Shown one piece after another: positions 1 to 11,144 of a stretch of DNA of 59,203 bases. Source of the stretch: Coprinopsis marcescibilis. Taxonomy: Eukaryota; Basidiomycota; Agaricomycetes; Agaricales; Psathyrellaceae. The first letter of the stretch is position 1, and each line of letters begins with the position of its first letter. The position numbers and the translations under genes were made by a program. The stretch covers positions 6,736 through 65,938 of the forward strand of contig ML210320.1 of assembly GCA_004369085.1 (NCBI GenBank). The letters are read 5' to 3'. The notes beneath the pieces were generated by a model that saw nothing but the letters and a program-made list of their open reading frames with translations, was not told the origin of the DNA and searched no databases.

Positions 1-581
1 CCGCCAACCATGCAGGTTTTCATTTAAGTCAGTCTTTCGGTTACTTACAGATTAATGTAGCTTCGAGTCGGGTTCTATTCTCCAGCCAGCGAATCTGAGT
101 TTGCAGGCCGGCTTAACGACCACTCACGCACACTCGGTGACCTTGCCACGGTACGGTATTGCTGCGTTGTTCACACCGGCGTTCAGCTGCTGCAATCGTG
201 TACTTCCTCTTTATACTTGTACAGACTGTCGAAAATGAATTCACAAGAGCTCCGATAGTGTCTGGACCCTGATTTTTTAGCTTTGAGATTCCATCAAAAG
301 AATGTGTTCTCCCACGGGGCCTGTACAGTCGTGGAAGAGATTTTGTGTGGTGCCTTTCTCGCTCGCAAAATTGCCGCCGACGTTGTTGCTGTCCTTCTCG
401 TCGCCGTCGCCAGCGTCCTCAGGACTGCTTTCCTTTATTTCCGTTTTAATACCCCTTTCTTAATTCTCGTGGGTTCCTATTATACCACTTTCTTTGCCGT
501 TGCCTTGTTGTTCTGTCATTCCACACTTCCCGGAACCGCCAGCAACACCACTTCTCCCAGTCCTGACCGCCCCATTCAACA
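1..581 (+). promoter_or_regulatory. Upstream region and probable 5' leader of the large coiled-coil gene
   Basis: No protein-coding exon is supported here. The last 250 bases are pyrimidine-rich and include runs such as CTTCTCG and CCTTTATTTCCG, typical of fungal core promoters and leaders. A short upstream ATG lies near 234. An open frame over 283-672 runs through into another frame of the downstream gene and shows no family motif, so I treat it as leader sequence. No convincing TATA box was seen. Confidence 0.4.
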
Positions 582-3500
582 ATGGCGCGGCCTCAGGAGC
601 GACTACCAAGGCTTAATATTATACAGGCTTCTTCTATGCAGCAACAACAAGCTATGTTTTCGCCAGCTCTAGGAACAGGAATGCAGCAACAGTTCCACCC
701 CCCTCCGTTTAACCCAATGGGAAATAACCCGCTCCAGACACCAATGCAGCAGTTCTTCAACCACAATATTCAGCAGGCACCAGGGCGTCCAGGACACCAG
801 TCGAGGGCCAGCATCGCGCTAGGAGGTCCAGGCCTCCCTCCCAATGGCTTTGTGACCCCTGTACAAGGGCACTTCTCTCGACCTTCGATGATGCTCGGCC
901 CAGGTCAGCCATTCGTACCGCAGAACGGGCCCCATGGCCGCTCTCACAAGCGTCAAATTAGCATCGGAGGCCCGCCTAAAGCTGTCCTTGGAGGTCCCGC
1001 TCGCAAAGTCAGCCCCAACCCCGCTGCCATGGCTGCGGTTGCGGTTTCAGCCATGAAGAAGAAAATTATTGTCAATTTGCCAAAGGAGACGGTCAAAGGG
1101 GAGGAAAAAGACGAAGATACGCGTGCGGAATTTGCAAGGATACCTCTTCCGCACTACGAGGACCAAGACCAGCAAGTCGCTCCACCTGAGCTTTGTTCAC
1201 GGGAGTCATACCCTCCCGAGAGTTGGAGGACTCAACCACCTGGTTCAATTGACGTGTTCTTGCCAACCAAGGTCCGCAGACTCTACTGTTTTGATATCTG
1301 GTCTCAAGCTAATATGTTGCAATGTTAGGATACCTGGGAAGTCCTCAAGCAGCAGGTCATCGAAGCCAAATTGGAAAAGTTAGGTGTCGAACGCGGTAAT
1401 GGAAGCAACGTTCCACATATCTATGCCCCCCATGCTCGTTCAGCCTCGGTCAGTAGCTCTGCCGCATGTTTGACACGTTTCTCCGATCCTGACGCAATCT
1501 CCGTTCTTGCATCATCCATTTCGGTACAACCGCCGCTGCAGATATCCTCGCCCGCTGATCCAGCAGTATTGCTGTGGAAACTCAACAAGTTGCACCAAGC
1601 ACAGTCTTCAAACAACTCCTTGGCCGCATCACCACAGCCTCAGAGCGCAAGCGTCGGCTTGACCCCTCCACCTCCCGGTGCCAATCTTTATCAAAACCGA
1701 CATGGCCATACTATGTCATTGGCGCAACCTCCAACTTATCTCACTCCCGGGTTCTCACCCATGACACCTCAATACAATCCGTTCGCCTCCAGCGCCGCTT
1801 CCATGGATGGTGCCAGCGTGACGAGTGATAACATATCAAGACCCACATCCGCCGTCTCAGACATCGGTATCTACGCGCCTCAAGGTCGTGTACCCTTCGA
1901 AGGCCCACCACTCTCTGCCATTCCCAAGTCCGACAGTCGACCCGACTTTATTCGAGGATTTGGCCTTGATATACCCGAGGAAGAGGAGCCCGAGGAAGAG
2001 AGCTTCGCGCTTGACCTGGCAGACGAATCCGGCAACACGGGTGATACGGAGGATGAAGACGGTGATGAACCCCAGGATATGGATATCGATGAGACGGACA
2101 GAGCAACGAGCATGGGTGGTACAACTGCACCGCAAAGTCGCCTACACTCGAGACACGTTTCCCGGCTGTCAGCTGCATTATCTTTGCGTTCTGTTGGTGG
2201 CAATTTCGGAGCAATCATCACTGAAGATGGAAGCAGTGTCCATCAAAGTTCACCGCCCCGCAGGCCTGGTGTTCTCAAAGCTTTCAAAAATGTGCAGGAC
2301 GGTGATGATTTGGATGCTGCTGCCCAGGACTGGACAGGATCTGAAGAAGAGGGCTATTTGGGCACCGAGACATCGGACGACGAGGTGCGTTTTTTATTGT
2401 CAGGTTGATCAAATTCGTGTTTTGATTGATGGTATTATTATCATCGGCAGAGCCTTGGCGAATTTTCTAACCCATCGGATGAAGAGAGGGCACGCCGACA
2501 ACGCGTGGAGAGACGGTCACGGCGCAAGGTTCCAAGGGAACAAAGGGAAGATATAGTTGTAGTAGATCAACCACGACGTATCCCCAATTTCCCCCGTCCC
2601 CCAGAAAACACTCTTGTGTTTGGCGTCCCACTTCAAGGCCGCCTGCCTGAAGATATTATCTCAAATCCCAGTGAAGAAAGCTTAACTCTCGGAAACCTGG
2701 CGCATCCACACCATAACCACCACTATCTCCCCGCCGCATTGGGTGCAGATGGTGGTTTCTTCGTACCTCGACCTGCTAATGGCACGGCTTCGCCTCGACT
2801 TCACCCTCTCCCTCACTCCAGGGCGACATCGGCACAATACTCGTTGCACGATCCTGCCATGGCACACTCAAGGGCACCATCAGAAGCTCTGCCATCGGTC
2901 TCACACTCTCAGAATGCCTTGTTGAACCAGAGCACGAGTTCGTATGGTGGAGGTGGAGGAGGCAGGCGGGAGTCTTTGAACCCATTCGCGAAGCCGTTCG
3001 TATTCGGCCGGCCTTTGGACGATGTTGTGTCCGCACCACAGGCCTCGACGCCACCCCCTCCACATTCAGTGACGTCCTCCCATACCCGTGTGTCCTCGCT
3101 CGGCAAGCCATTGAACATTGCGGCACCCGAGTTCAAGCCTCGAGGACTTCCCTCGAGTGCAGAGTTTACGTTCCGCCAGCCCGATGGGCCACCGATGCCG
3201 TTGGGGACCCCTCCTTTCCCAGAACCAGAACTCGCTCTGCCAGAGCATATGCAGGAGCGTCTGATGGAAACAACCGAATCGTCACCTGCATTTAGAACTC
3301 AGGGAAGGGAGAAGAGACAACGGTTGGGATCTACAGATTCCGTTGAAATTGTTGAGGAAGGAGATAGTATAGCGTCATTCAGATCGTTCAAATTCCCATC
3401 CGCCGTCAATTCTCCGCAGAATACTCTCAGGCATCACCACCAGCATTCAGCGTCGCAACTATCTCAACATCAGCCTACTCACTCGTCCGTCGAGCCATTC

Positions 3501-6500
3501 TCGTTCGAGTCGTTCTCGAATGTCGCGCATTTCCCTTCTATTCGACCAGCTGCACCTCTGCCAGAAGGGGAGAGTGATGATGAAGTGGACGATACTGGCA
3601 AGGAGAACATTCCTCCGGCGATGGAAGATGGAGAATACGAAGTCACTTTGCCACCACCTTCGGCTACCAAGCCCAAACGCGCCCCTATTCCTCTGGACTT
3701 CAAGCATCCTGTTTCGGGCAACACCGTCCCTGCAGGTCTCTTCAAGGCGTTGGTCAACAATGTGATTAACCATAACGGCAATAATGATGACCGCCTTCGT
3801 CGACCCGTTCGTTCAAGACTGGCATCTACTGAGATTTTCGAGCATATGAATAGGCCATCGATGGATGACTCGAATATCCAGATGATTTCGAAGGGACACC
3901 GGACGGTTACGGACCCTGTGAAGAGGTCGTCATCTGCCTCTGCTGGGGATGATGATGTGTTTAGTGGGAGTCGAAAGCATAGCAGGAGGAGGTCGTCGTT
4001 GCCTGACGCGCTCAGGGATGATTTGTCAACACCGTCGCGTAGCCCTTCGGTTCACCCGCAAGATCTTACGACTCGCTTGGAGCTCCAACACCTCTCGGAT
4101 GCGCTCGCTCACACCTTGGACGACAAGTTTACAAGCCTTCGACGGGAATTGTTGTCCATCACGCGCGAATCGGCAGCCAACACGAGTCAGAGCCAGGTTG
4201 GGTTGACGCCTTCTTCAGAGGCTATGATTTCGGAGGTTGTTTCGCTCTTCCGTAGCCAGCTTCAAGAATCTGCTGCTCGCAGCATGGAGGAAAGTCATAT
4301 GGAGGCTCGCGGAGAGATGGACTTCCAAATGATCAAGGACATAATCGACGAGGGGCACGCAGAGATTGTTGGTATAATCAAACACCAGATTCACGACTCT
4401 TTCTACCAGCAGCAGCGACATCAACATAAACAATCTTCGACGGATAGTCACTTACTTGTGAGGGATGTCGTCGCGCCAATTGTCGAAGCGGTGGGTGATA
4501 GGACGACGAGAGCTGTTGTAGAAGCGATCTCGGAACTCTCCGCACGACACGACGCGATTGAAAAGGGAACACCAGGTCGAGAGAGGGATCTTCTACTCAA
4601 TGACATTATTAGCGTCCTTACACCAACTCTGAACGACTTGCGTCAGGACCCCATCGACTACGAATTCCTCACCAGCCAACTTACTCAAGCTGTCAAGCCT
4701 CACATTTCCCAGCTCATCGACCTCGCCTCCGATAAACGAGAGACCGCGAAACTTATCATGGAGCAACTCATGCCACGTCTCCCATCTCTCAAGAGCGAGG
4801 TGGATGCCATGTCTGCGCAGATCATCAACGAGGTCCGGCGTATCGTTGGCCCCATCGACCCCTTCGAAATCAAAGAACAAGTCTCCGACCTTGTGGTAGC
4901 GCGTTTGGACTCCAGGTTCGCAGTCCTCGACAAGGCCTTCAACGTCGACGCTGTCACCAGTAAGGTAACCGAAGGCGTTTCGCAGCTTCTGGAGAACCTC
5001 AACACCGTCCCAGCCGCCTTGCAAGAAGTCTTGGCAGCCCAGGAGAAATCTAGGACTGAACAAGAACAAGCCGCGAACGAACGACAGGAGAAGCTTTTGG
5101 TGTCGGTTAGCGCAGTTCCGGCCCAACTGGAATCGAAATTGGACGACCTACGCGTGGCTCAAGATGGCGTTGTTGGACGAATCGAGCAAATTATTGCGTC
5201 TGCACCTAAACCCGATACCGAGGCGATTGAGATAAAACCTATCCTCGAGGCGCTTGCTACCGAAAGCAAGGAGGTATCCGCACGTAATGCAGAGCTGCTT
5301 GTACAGCAACAGGCCATTTCCAACAAGGTCGAGGGTATTCCAGAAGTCGTCAAATCACACATCGCCGCCCTTCAAGATACCATCACCGAGTTGATTGCCT
5401 CTCGCGATGCTCCTAGACGTGAGCTTGATGACCTGCGCAAGCTCAGCGCTGATTATCAGATTCAGCTGGCAAAGGCTCGGGCTCAACATGGGCAGGTTCG
5501 GGTTGAAAAGGATGTGCTTGGGGAGAAGCTCAGCGCCATCGAGGCTGAACGCGACCAATTCAAGAACAAGGTCGCAGAGTTGGAGAACGCTGTCAATGCC
5601 AAATCTACAGAAGTAGTGACGCTTGGGGCTAGAACCAGTGAACTGGACGAAGCTTTGGCTAAGGCTCTCGGACGATTGAAGGAGGCTGATGTCGCTACTC
5701 AAGCGGACAAGAAGCACATCGCTGAGCTCGAAAAGACTGTCAAAGAAACTGCGGTCGAATCTCATAGCTTGAAGTCCAAGGTTAGTTACCCGTTCGCTTA
5801 TGGCTCTGCATCTCTTCATTTATCATTAATTCTGGCTCTGTTTAGGTTGAATCTTTGGAGCTGCAAGTGACGTTCAGCAATCGTGATCGAGACCTCGCCA
5901 GACAAACTCTTGATGACCTACGGAAGGAACACCAGAACCTATCTGCCCAACAAGGACACTGGGAGGATCTTCGACAAGCGACGGCCAAGATTGATATGCT
6001 CACCAACTTGATTGGCGACGCTGACAATGAAGAGCTGCAGAACCTCCGGCGATATCGAGATCGAACGAAGGGTTTAGAAACCGACTACAGTGCCCTTCAG
6101 AAGCGGTTCAAAGAACTAGAAACCAAGGCGGCAAACAGCGACCGAACCGCAACCACTGCTAAGCAGACTTTGACTCAAGCTCAGCAACGGTCGACTGAAT
6201 GGGAACGCCGAGCGAGAGAGTATGAAGGCGACTTGGAGCTTACTCGCACTAAGCTTGAGCAAGCTGAGCAAACTCAGACCCAACTCGATGCGGATTACTC
6301 CTTGTTGAAGATACAGTTCGAAGAACGCGAAGCTGAGGACCGCCTGGCCCAGGTAGGTTTTGATCCATGGTCTTTTTACGAACACTGCTAACTAATGCAA
6401 TAGGATCGCGACCAAAAGCAGCGGGATCAAATCTCGGCCCTTGAGGCGAAGGTCGTCCGTCTACAAGAAGAGCTTTTGAAATCTAGAACAAACCGGGGTG

Positions 6501-6961
6501 CCCCTCAATCCCGAGTGGCATCTCTCGCTTCCTCCCATTCGCCTTCCCCATACCGCACTAACGGAAACGCTGCGCTCCCCCCCGCCAGGCCGGATAGCCG
6601 TGCCAGCGTGAATACAGTGAACACAGTAAACGGCCGTAACCCATCTATCTCTGCGTCTGATCGAAGATTATCTTCCTATACCCCGGGTGCCAATGGTTCT
6701 GCGGCTCCGCCCTCGCAACCATCCGTATGGGACTCTATGCATGCACCAACAAACGATACCCAAAGCATTTCACAATACAGTAGCGCCACTTCGAGTATCC
6801 ACGCACCGAAAAGCCGATACCCACACCTTGGACCCTCTACGCCAAAGTCACGCAACCCATCGGCATACTCTAGTCGGTACTCCCGTGCTGCCGCGCCTTC
6901 ACCGTCTCCCAGCATAGTGTCCGCGGCACCCACTCAAGGTGACGATGGTTGGTGGGCATAA
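582..6961 (+). CDS. Large disordered/coiled-coil protein of unknown function (2046 aa)
   Basis: Five exons: 582-1271, 1329-2384, 2451-5780, 5846-6352, 6404-6961. All junctions are GT-AG, introns are 51-66 nt, and every junction falls between codons (phase 0). The ATG at 582 has an AACA context. Residues 1-150 are Gln/Pro/Gly-rich. A conserved-looking basic/acidic block follows at about 155-260 (IIVNLPKETVKGEE onward). The middle is Ser/Pro-rich with acidic patches. About 1570-1900 has strong heptad-like coiled coil (LDDLRKL, AELENAV). A Ser/Pro-rich tail ends in DDGWWA. No catalytic domain, signal peptide or membrane segment is visible. I do not recognise a named family; a cytoskeletal or scaffold role would only be a guess from the coiled coil. 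The gene converges on the next gene, which is on the minus strand. Confidence 0.85.
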
Positions 6962-7625
6962 GGGCACCTCATAGAACAATGTGCACTCCATTTCTTACAC
7001 AGTTTCATCCACTCATCTGACTTTAATACTATGCATCATCCTCTTCGAGCTTTCGTGACACGAATACCATCACTTTACTATACCTCCTACGACCACGCTA
7101 GTTTTACATTCAGCATCTCTCACCTTTGGCCTGGTTTCTTCTTCCTTTTATTCACCAATTTATTACTATTTGCAAGTTCCACTCATGTTTTCTATCCCAC
7201 TTGAACACACGCTCCTTCAACTACGATATTTACCGGAATCTGGTACTTGTATAGCAACATTCTTCTTTTTGGATTCATACAACACCTGTTTTGTTTTTAG
7301 AACTCTTAATGGTCCCCTCGTCCACCCATGGAATTGTGGTGGAAATCTGTATATGTATATACAACCATAATTGACAGGTTTCCCATTTGTACGCTTTGTT
7401 CATGCGCAATGTCAATCTCCAGTCATGTCCCATTGTGCGTTTACGACCAAATTGAGTTGGCCTGCATAACATGTACGCTGAGTCGCTTAACTGGTGGGGC
7501 GGGCCCTCTGTTACTCGTCTAGGATGGGTGAAAGAGACAAAGGAGTTGGGAGATAACCAAACAAACAATGGCAGGATGGGAGGACTAGCCCCTATTATTC
7601 CCCATTTCGAGTACATACACCTTTT
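6962..7625. other. Convergent intergenic region (3' UTRs)
   Basis: This 664-bp stretch lies between two converging genes. It is T-rich after the first stop codon (6962-7200), as expected for a 3' UTR. Short open frames on both strands lack family motifs. I see no RNA gene or repeat. Confidence 0.5.
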
Positions 7626-8956
7626 TCATACATGCGCATGCCAGTGCTGTCCCACCGTCTGCGTTTGCGACCAAGGTACCTGCATCCGCGACATATACTC
7701 GCATATACTCAGGAAAGCTTCAAGCCATTCGAAATCCTTCTCAGCCATTGGGTCCAACCCTTCCCATTTTTTCATGTTCTTCGGGTTAGGGAAATCGTCT
7801 GGAACGAAAAAGGTCGGCTGAAGCACCCCTCCACGACCCTTGTGGCTAGGGTGCGAATACTTGCTGTGGAGAACCCGTGGGCTGACTTTCGCTGGCGGCT
7901 CGCCTGGGTAGCGGGGAGAATGTAGCGCCATGCCCTCCAGAACAAAGGTGATGATGCCTGGGTACTCGTGTGGTACCCGCCGACCCTTTTCAGGCTTGAC
8001 TTTCTTCGTGAGTTTGAATTCGTATTTAGGTTCACCATCGTTGTCTTCGTCGTCGTCGTCGTCGTCCTCCTCTTTTTTGGTCTCTGAGTCGCTCTTGGTG
8101 TCATTCGACGGAGGATATCGTTGAAGGATTTTGAGGAACACCCTCAGCACACTACCAGTAGGGCTGGTGAGCACCGTGGCGACGATTAATCCGAGAAAGG
8201 TACTCACCGGTCGTATGGCAGAATGTAGAATTGGGTATGTGCAAAGATAGACCTTCCCACCCACTGGTTGTCCAAAATCTGTCGGACGGGCATGCGGGAT
8301 GCTTGCACGCGCAGATAATCGATGCGATGCTTGGGATTCCGTTTGGTCTCTTGCAGCTTATCGCGACAGGTTCGCAACAGAGTTGGAAATCTCTCCAAAA
8401 AGTCGGCCATCCTCATCAACTGATTCACCTTGAGGGTGTTGAGAGCCACCTCGTTAGCGTCCAAGATATCGTATATCTGCTCCAGGTAATCGACAGAGCT
8501 CCCATCCCAGAACTCCGGTTCAGGGATCGAAACTTTGGAGAATCGCCGAAGGACGGGGAAAAAAGGTTTGTAGAGCAGCATTTCGGTGAACACCTGCGAC
8601 GCAATCGTTTTTTCGAAGACTCGAAACGCCGTCTCGTCGGCGAATTCCTCCAGCAAGATATGGGCTTCCTTGTTTAACACCCTGACTTTAGGGTGAGGGT
8701 CGCTGCGACGGGCGCTGCAGACCCTGAGGTACAGAGCGAACCATTTCTTGAGTATCTGAAGCTGATCCCCCGAGAGGAGCTTTCCATATGATATGTGCGT
8801 TGTTACACATTGTTCAACGTAAGGGATGTTATGGTTGCAGATTAGTTCCAGAACCTTGGTCAGAGGGAGATCGTCCAGAACCCCGTGTACAAGTTCTCTC
8901 GGGAGTCGAGGGAGGCGATGGGCGACCGCATGGTATCGCTTGTTGCTTATCGTCAT
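7626..8956 (-). CDS. Hypothetical protein with weak F-box-like N-terminus (428 aa)
   Basis: Two exons on the minus strand: 8956-8208 and 8163-7626, joined across a 44-nt GTGAGT...CACCAG intron (8164-8207). The splice removes an in-frame stop after PYDR and continues as PTGSVLRVFL. Residues 16-40 (LPRLPRELVHGVLDDLPLTK) resemble the start of an F-box (LPxELxxxIxxxLP), but the match is partial. The rest is mostly helical with no motif I know. A run of Asp/Glu near residue 275 comes from a GAC-type microsatellite. If the F-box is real, the protein could be an SCF ubiquitin-ligase adaptor; this is an inference from one short motif. The gene is divergent from the SDR gene, with 225 bp between start codons. 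Confidence 0.75.
8045..8066. repeat. Trinucleotide (CGT/GAC) microsatellite inside a coding exon
   Basis: A short run of CGT repeats on the plus strand encodes an Asp run on the minus strand in the F-box-like gene. It lies in an acidic, probably disordered segment. Repeat-length variation between strains would change the acidic tract without breaking the frame. Confidence 0.8.
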
Positions 8957-9181
8957 GGAGGAGTGAAGGACGGGTGGGCGAGTATTCGTGTTACACCGAT
9001 TATCTTATTCACATCGCAAAGCATCCAGTGCACCATCATCTCCGCAGAGCACTGCCAGATTTGGCTTCACAGTCGCGCCATCTGCAGCGGCGTTCAGCTC
9101 CCGGGACGATGTCAAGTGATGTTTGATTCTTATCTCCATCGATTTCACTGTTAACGCGATGTTTCAATCGTCTTTTCAAGC
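8957..9181. promoter_or_regulatory. Short divergent promoter
   Basis: Only 225 bp separate the start codon of the F-box-like gene (minus) from that of the SDR gene (plus). Both promoters and leaders must fit or overlap here. I saw no TATA box. The T-rich stretch just before 9182 fits a leader of the SDR gene. Confidence 0.5.
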
Positions 9182-10918
9182 ATGTCCTCTGAAAGCCTTC
9201 CACGACTGACTGACCTTCAATCATGCCACAACTTTGTTTTACAGGCATCCGCATCGGAGGTCGCAAGGCAACTTCTACGCGACAAGGAAGCTTGTACGCA
9301 GGAAGGCGTCCCTTCTCTCCTGGTACATGCTCTACCTCACAAGGGAGCCGCAGATGCCATTGCTCTTGCAATGAACAAGGATGATCGAATACCTCTTCCC
9401 ATTGCTCGTATGCTCTACTCGACGCTAGTCACAAGCGTTAAGGAGTACCTCGCGAACATGGAGACTCCCCGGTCCAGTATCCCAGAGCATATGGTCCCCT
9501 CTGACCAAGAGTTTGAGGCCGCACTCAAAGTCCTCCGCTACCTCCAACTACCCCATGTTTCCGCCATCAAGAGCCCCTCCACTCCTCTGGACAAGGTCAT
9601 TAATATCATCCACTCACACCTCCTTCACGGTACTGGATTTATGGAAGCTCAAGTCAAACCCAGACGCGACAAGCTTTGCTACATTTGCCGATATACCGTC
9701 AGGTACCCTCATAGACTCTACGCGTCTTTATGCAATCCTTGTGGAGAGTTCAACGTCTCCTCCTCAGCAATGTCCCTACCCCAAAATCTCAATCTCTCCG
9801 GTAAGACCGCGTTCGTTTCTGGTGGACGGGTCAACCTTGGATACCACACTGCCCTTCGGCTATTACGCTGCGGCGCAAACGTTATCGTGTCCTCTCGATA
9901 CCCATACGACGCAGAGCATCGCTATCTCTCAGAAGGCGACGCAGGCAGCTGGAACGACCGCCTCAAGATCGTAGGCGCCGACTTCCGCTCGGCTAAAGAT
10001 GTGTTCAGCCTGATCAACGCCGTTAAACGGTGTTGTCAAGAGTGGAAAGTCAAACGAGCAGACACGATAGATCCTGACACGCCTGTACTCAACATCCTCA
10101 TCAACAACGCTGCGCAGACGTTGACCGACTCTGTTGGTCAAGAAGCCGAGGGTATTCAAAAGGAAGAAACCTTCGCCAACTCAACCACGGGTCGGCTGGT
10201 CCTCGACGACTCCTACCAGCCCAGAATACGAGGGGGACACCGGGCCTACCTGATCGAATCATCTTCAAAAACCACCCGCTTGATCGAAGGCGCAGTCGAA
10301 GAAACCATCCCTGATCCCCAACCTACACCATCCACAGCTCCAGCGGAAACCAACGGCGGTCAAGGCACACTGATCATACCCACAGTCAAATCATCCTGGA
10401 CACAAACAATCTCGGAAATTCCATACGAAGATGTCATCTCAGCACACAGCGTCAACACATTCGTGCCCTTCATCCTCCTCCGCGAACTCCTCCCCATCAT
10501 GGTCAACCCCAACCGCAAACGGGACGCGAGCACAGGGCTTGCAGGTAGTGTCCCAGTGGGCTACGTGATCAACGTTTCATCCCGCGAAGGTCTCTTTGAG
10601 AAGAGACCCAACTCAACAGCAAAAAACGGCCTCCATGTCCACACCAACATGTCAAAGGCAGCCTTGAACATGTTGACGGAAACTGAAGCAGCCTCTTCCT
10701 GGAAAACGTACAAAATCGCAATCAACTCTGTCGATCCTGGGTACATGAGTGCCGACCCGATGTTCATGGAACAGTTGGGTAGAGCCGGTCAACCATGCCC
10801 AATTGGCTGGGAGGATGGTGCTGGCAGAGTGTTGTGGCCGGTCGCAAAAGGCGAGAAAGGCGATGTCGTGTGGGGAAGGTTCTTGAAACACTTCCAGGAC
10901 ACAGCTGTCGGCCGGTGA
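9182..10918 (+). CDS. Short-chain dehydrogenase/reductase-fold protein with Cys-rich N-terminal extension (578 aa)
   Basis: Single exon. Residues 1-196 are an extension ending in two CxxC pairs (Cys166/169 and Cys184/187), a likely zinc site. From about 199 a Rossmann/SDR domain begins: SGKTAFVSGGRVNLGYHTAL carries the Gly-rich dinucleotide loop in a variant form, ILINNAA is the NNAG-like motif, and VINVSS holds the usual catalytic Ser. The Tyr of the YxxxK pair is replaced: HTNMSKAAL puts Thr488 four residues before Lys492. Similar fused SDR-like proteins with HTNM-type motifs occur in fungi and other eukaryotes from what I remember; their reaction is not known to me. Classical oxidoreductase activity is therefore uncertain although nucleotide binding is likely. 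The gene is intronless among intron-rich neighbours and is convergent with the OSBP gene. Confidence 0.88.
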   Translation: MSSESLPRLTDLQSCHNFVLQASASEVARQLLRDKEACTQEGVPSLLVHALPHKGAADAIALAMNKDDRIPLPIARMLYSTLVTSVKEYLANMETPRSSIPEHMVPSDQEFEAALKVLRYLQLPHVSAIKSPSTPLDKVINIIHSHLLHGTGFMEAQVKPRRDKLCYICRYTVRYPHRLYASLCNPCGEFNVSSSAMSLPQNLNLSGKTAFVSGGRVNLGYHTALRLLRCGANVIVSSRYPYDAEHRYLSEGDAGSWNDRLKIVGADFRSAKDVFSLINAVKRCCQEWKVKRADTIDPDTPVLNILINNAAQTLTDSVGQEAEGIQKEETFANSTTGRLVLDDSYQPRIRGGHRAYLIESSSKTTRLIEGAVEETIPDPQPTPSTAPAETNGGQGTLIIPTVKSSWTQTISEIPYEDVISAHSVNTFVPFILLRELLPIMVNPNRKRDASTGLAGSVPVGYVINVSSREGLFEKRPNSTAKNGLHVHTNMSKAALNMLTETEAASSWKTYKIAINSVDPGYMSADPMFMEQLGRAGQPCPIGWEDGAGRVLWPVAKGEKGDVVWGRFLKHFQDTAVGR

Positions 10919-11144
10919 CCTACTCAGTAGCAAGGCACAGATGAGGCCCTAACCTAATTCACATAATACATGTTTGTATAGCGTTAGATTGTACCAAAAT
11001 ACAACGATTGAAAGAGACATCGTTTGAAATGTCCGTGATTTGAGTTTCAAAAGCAAAAACCTTCTAAGCAGTCGTTCGTTAGGCGTTGCAAGGGCGTCAT
11101 GTCGTTTCGTCGAGCAAGCATCTGCTGCTCGATGCTTTATAATC

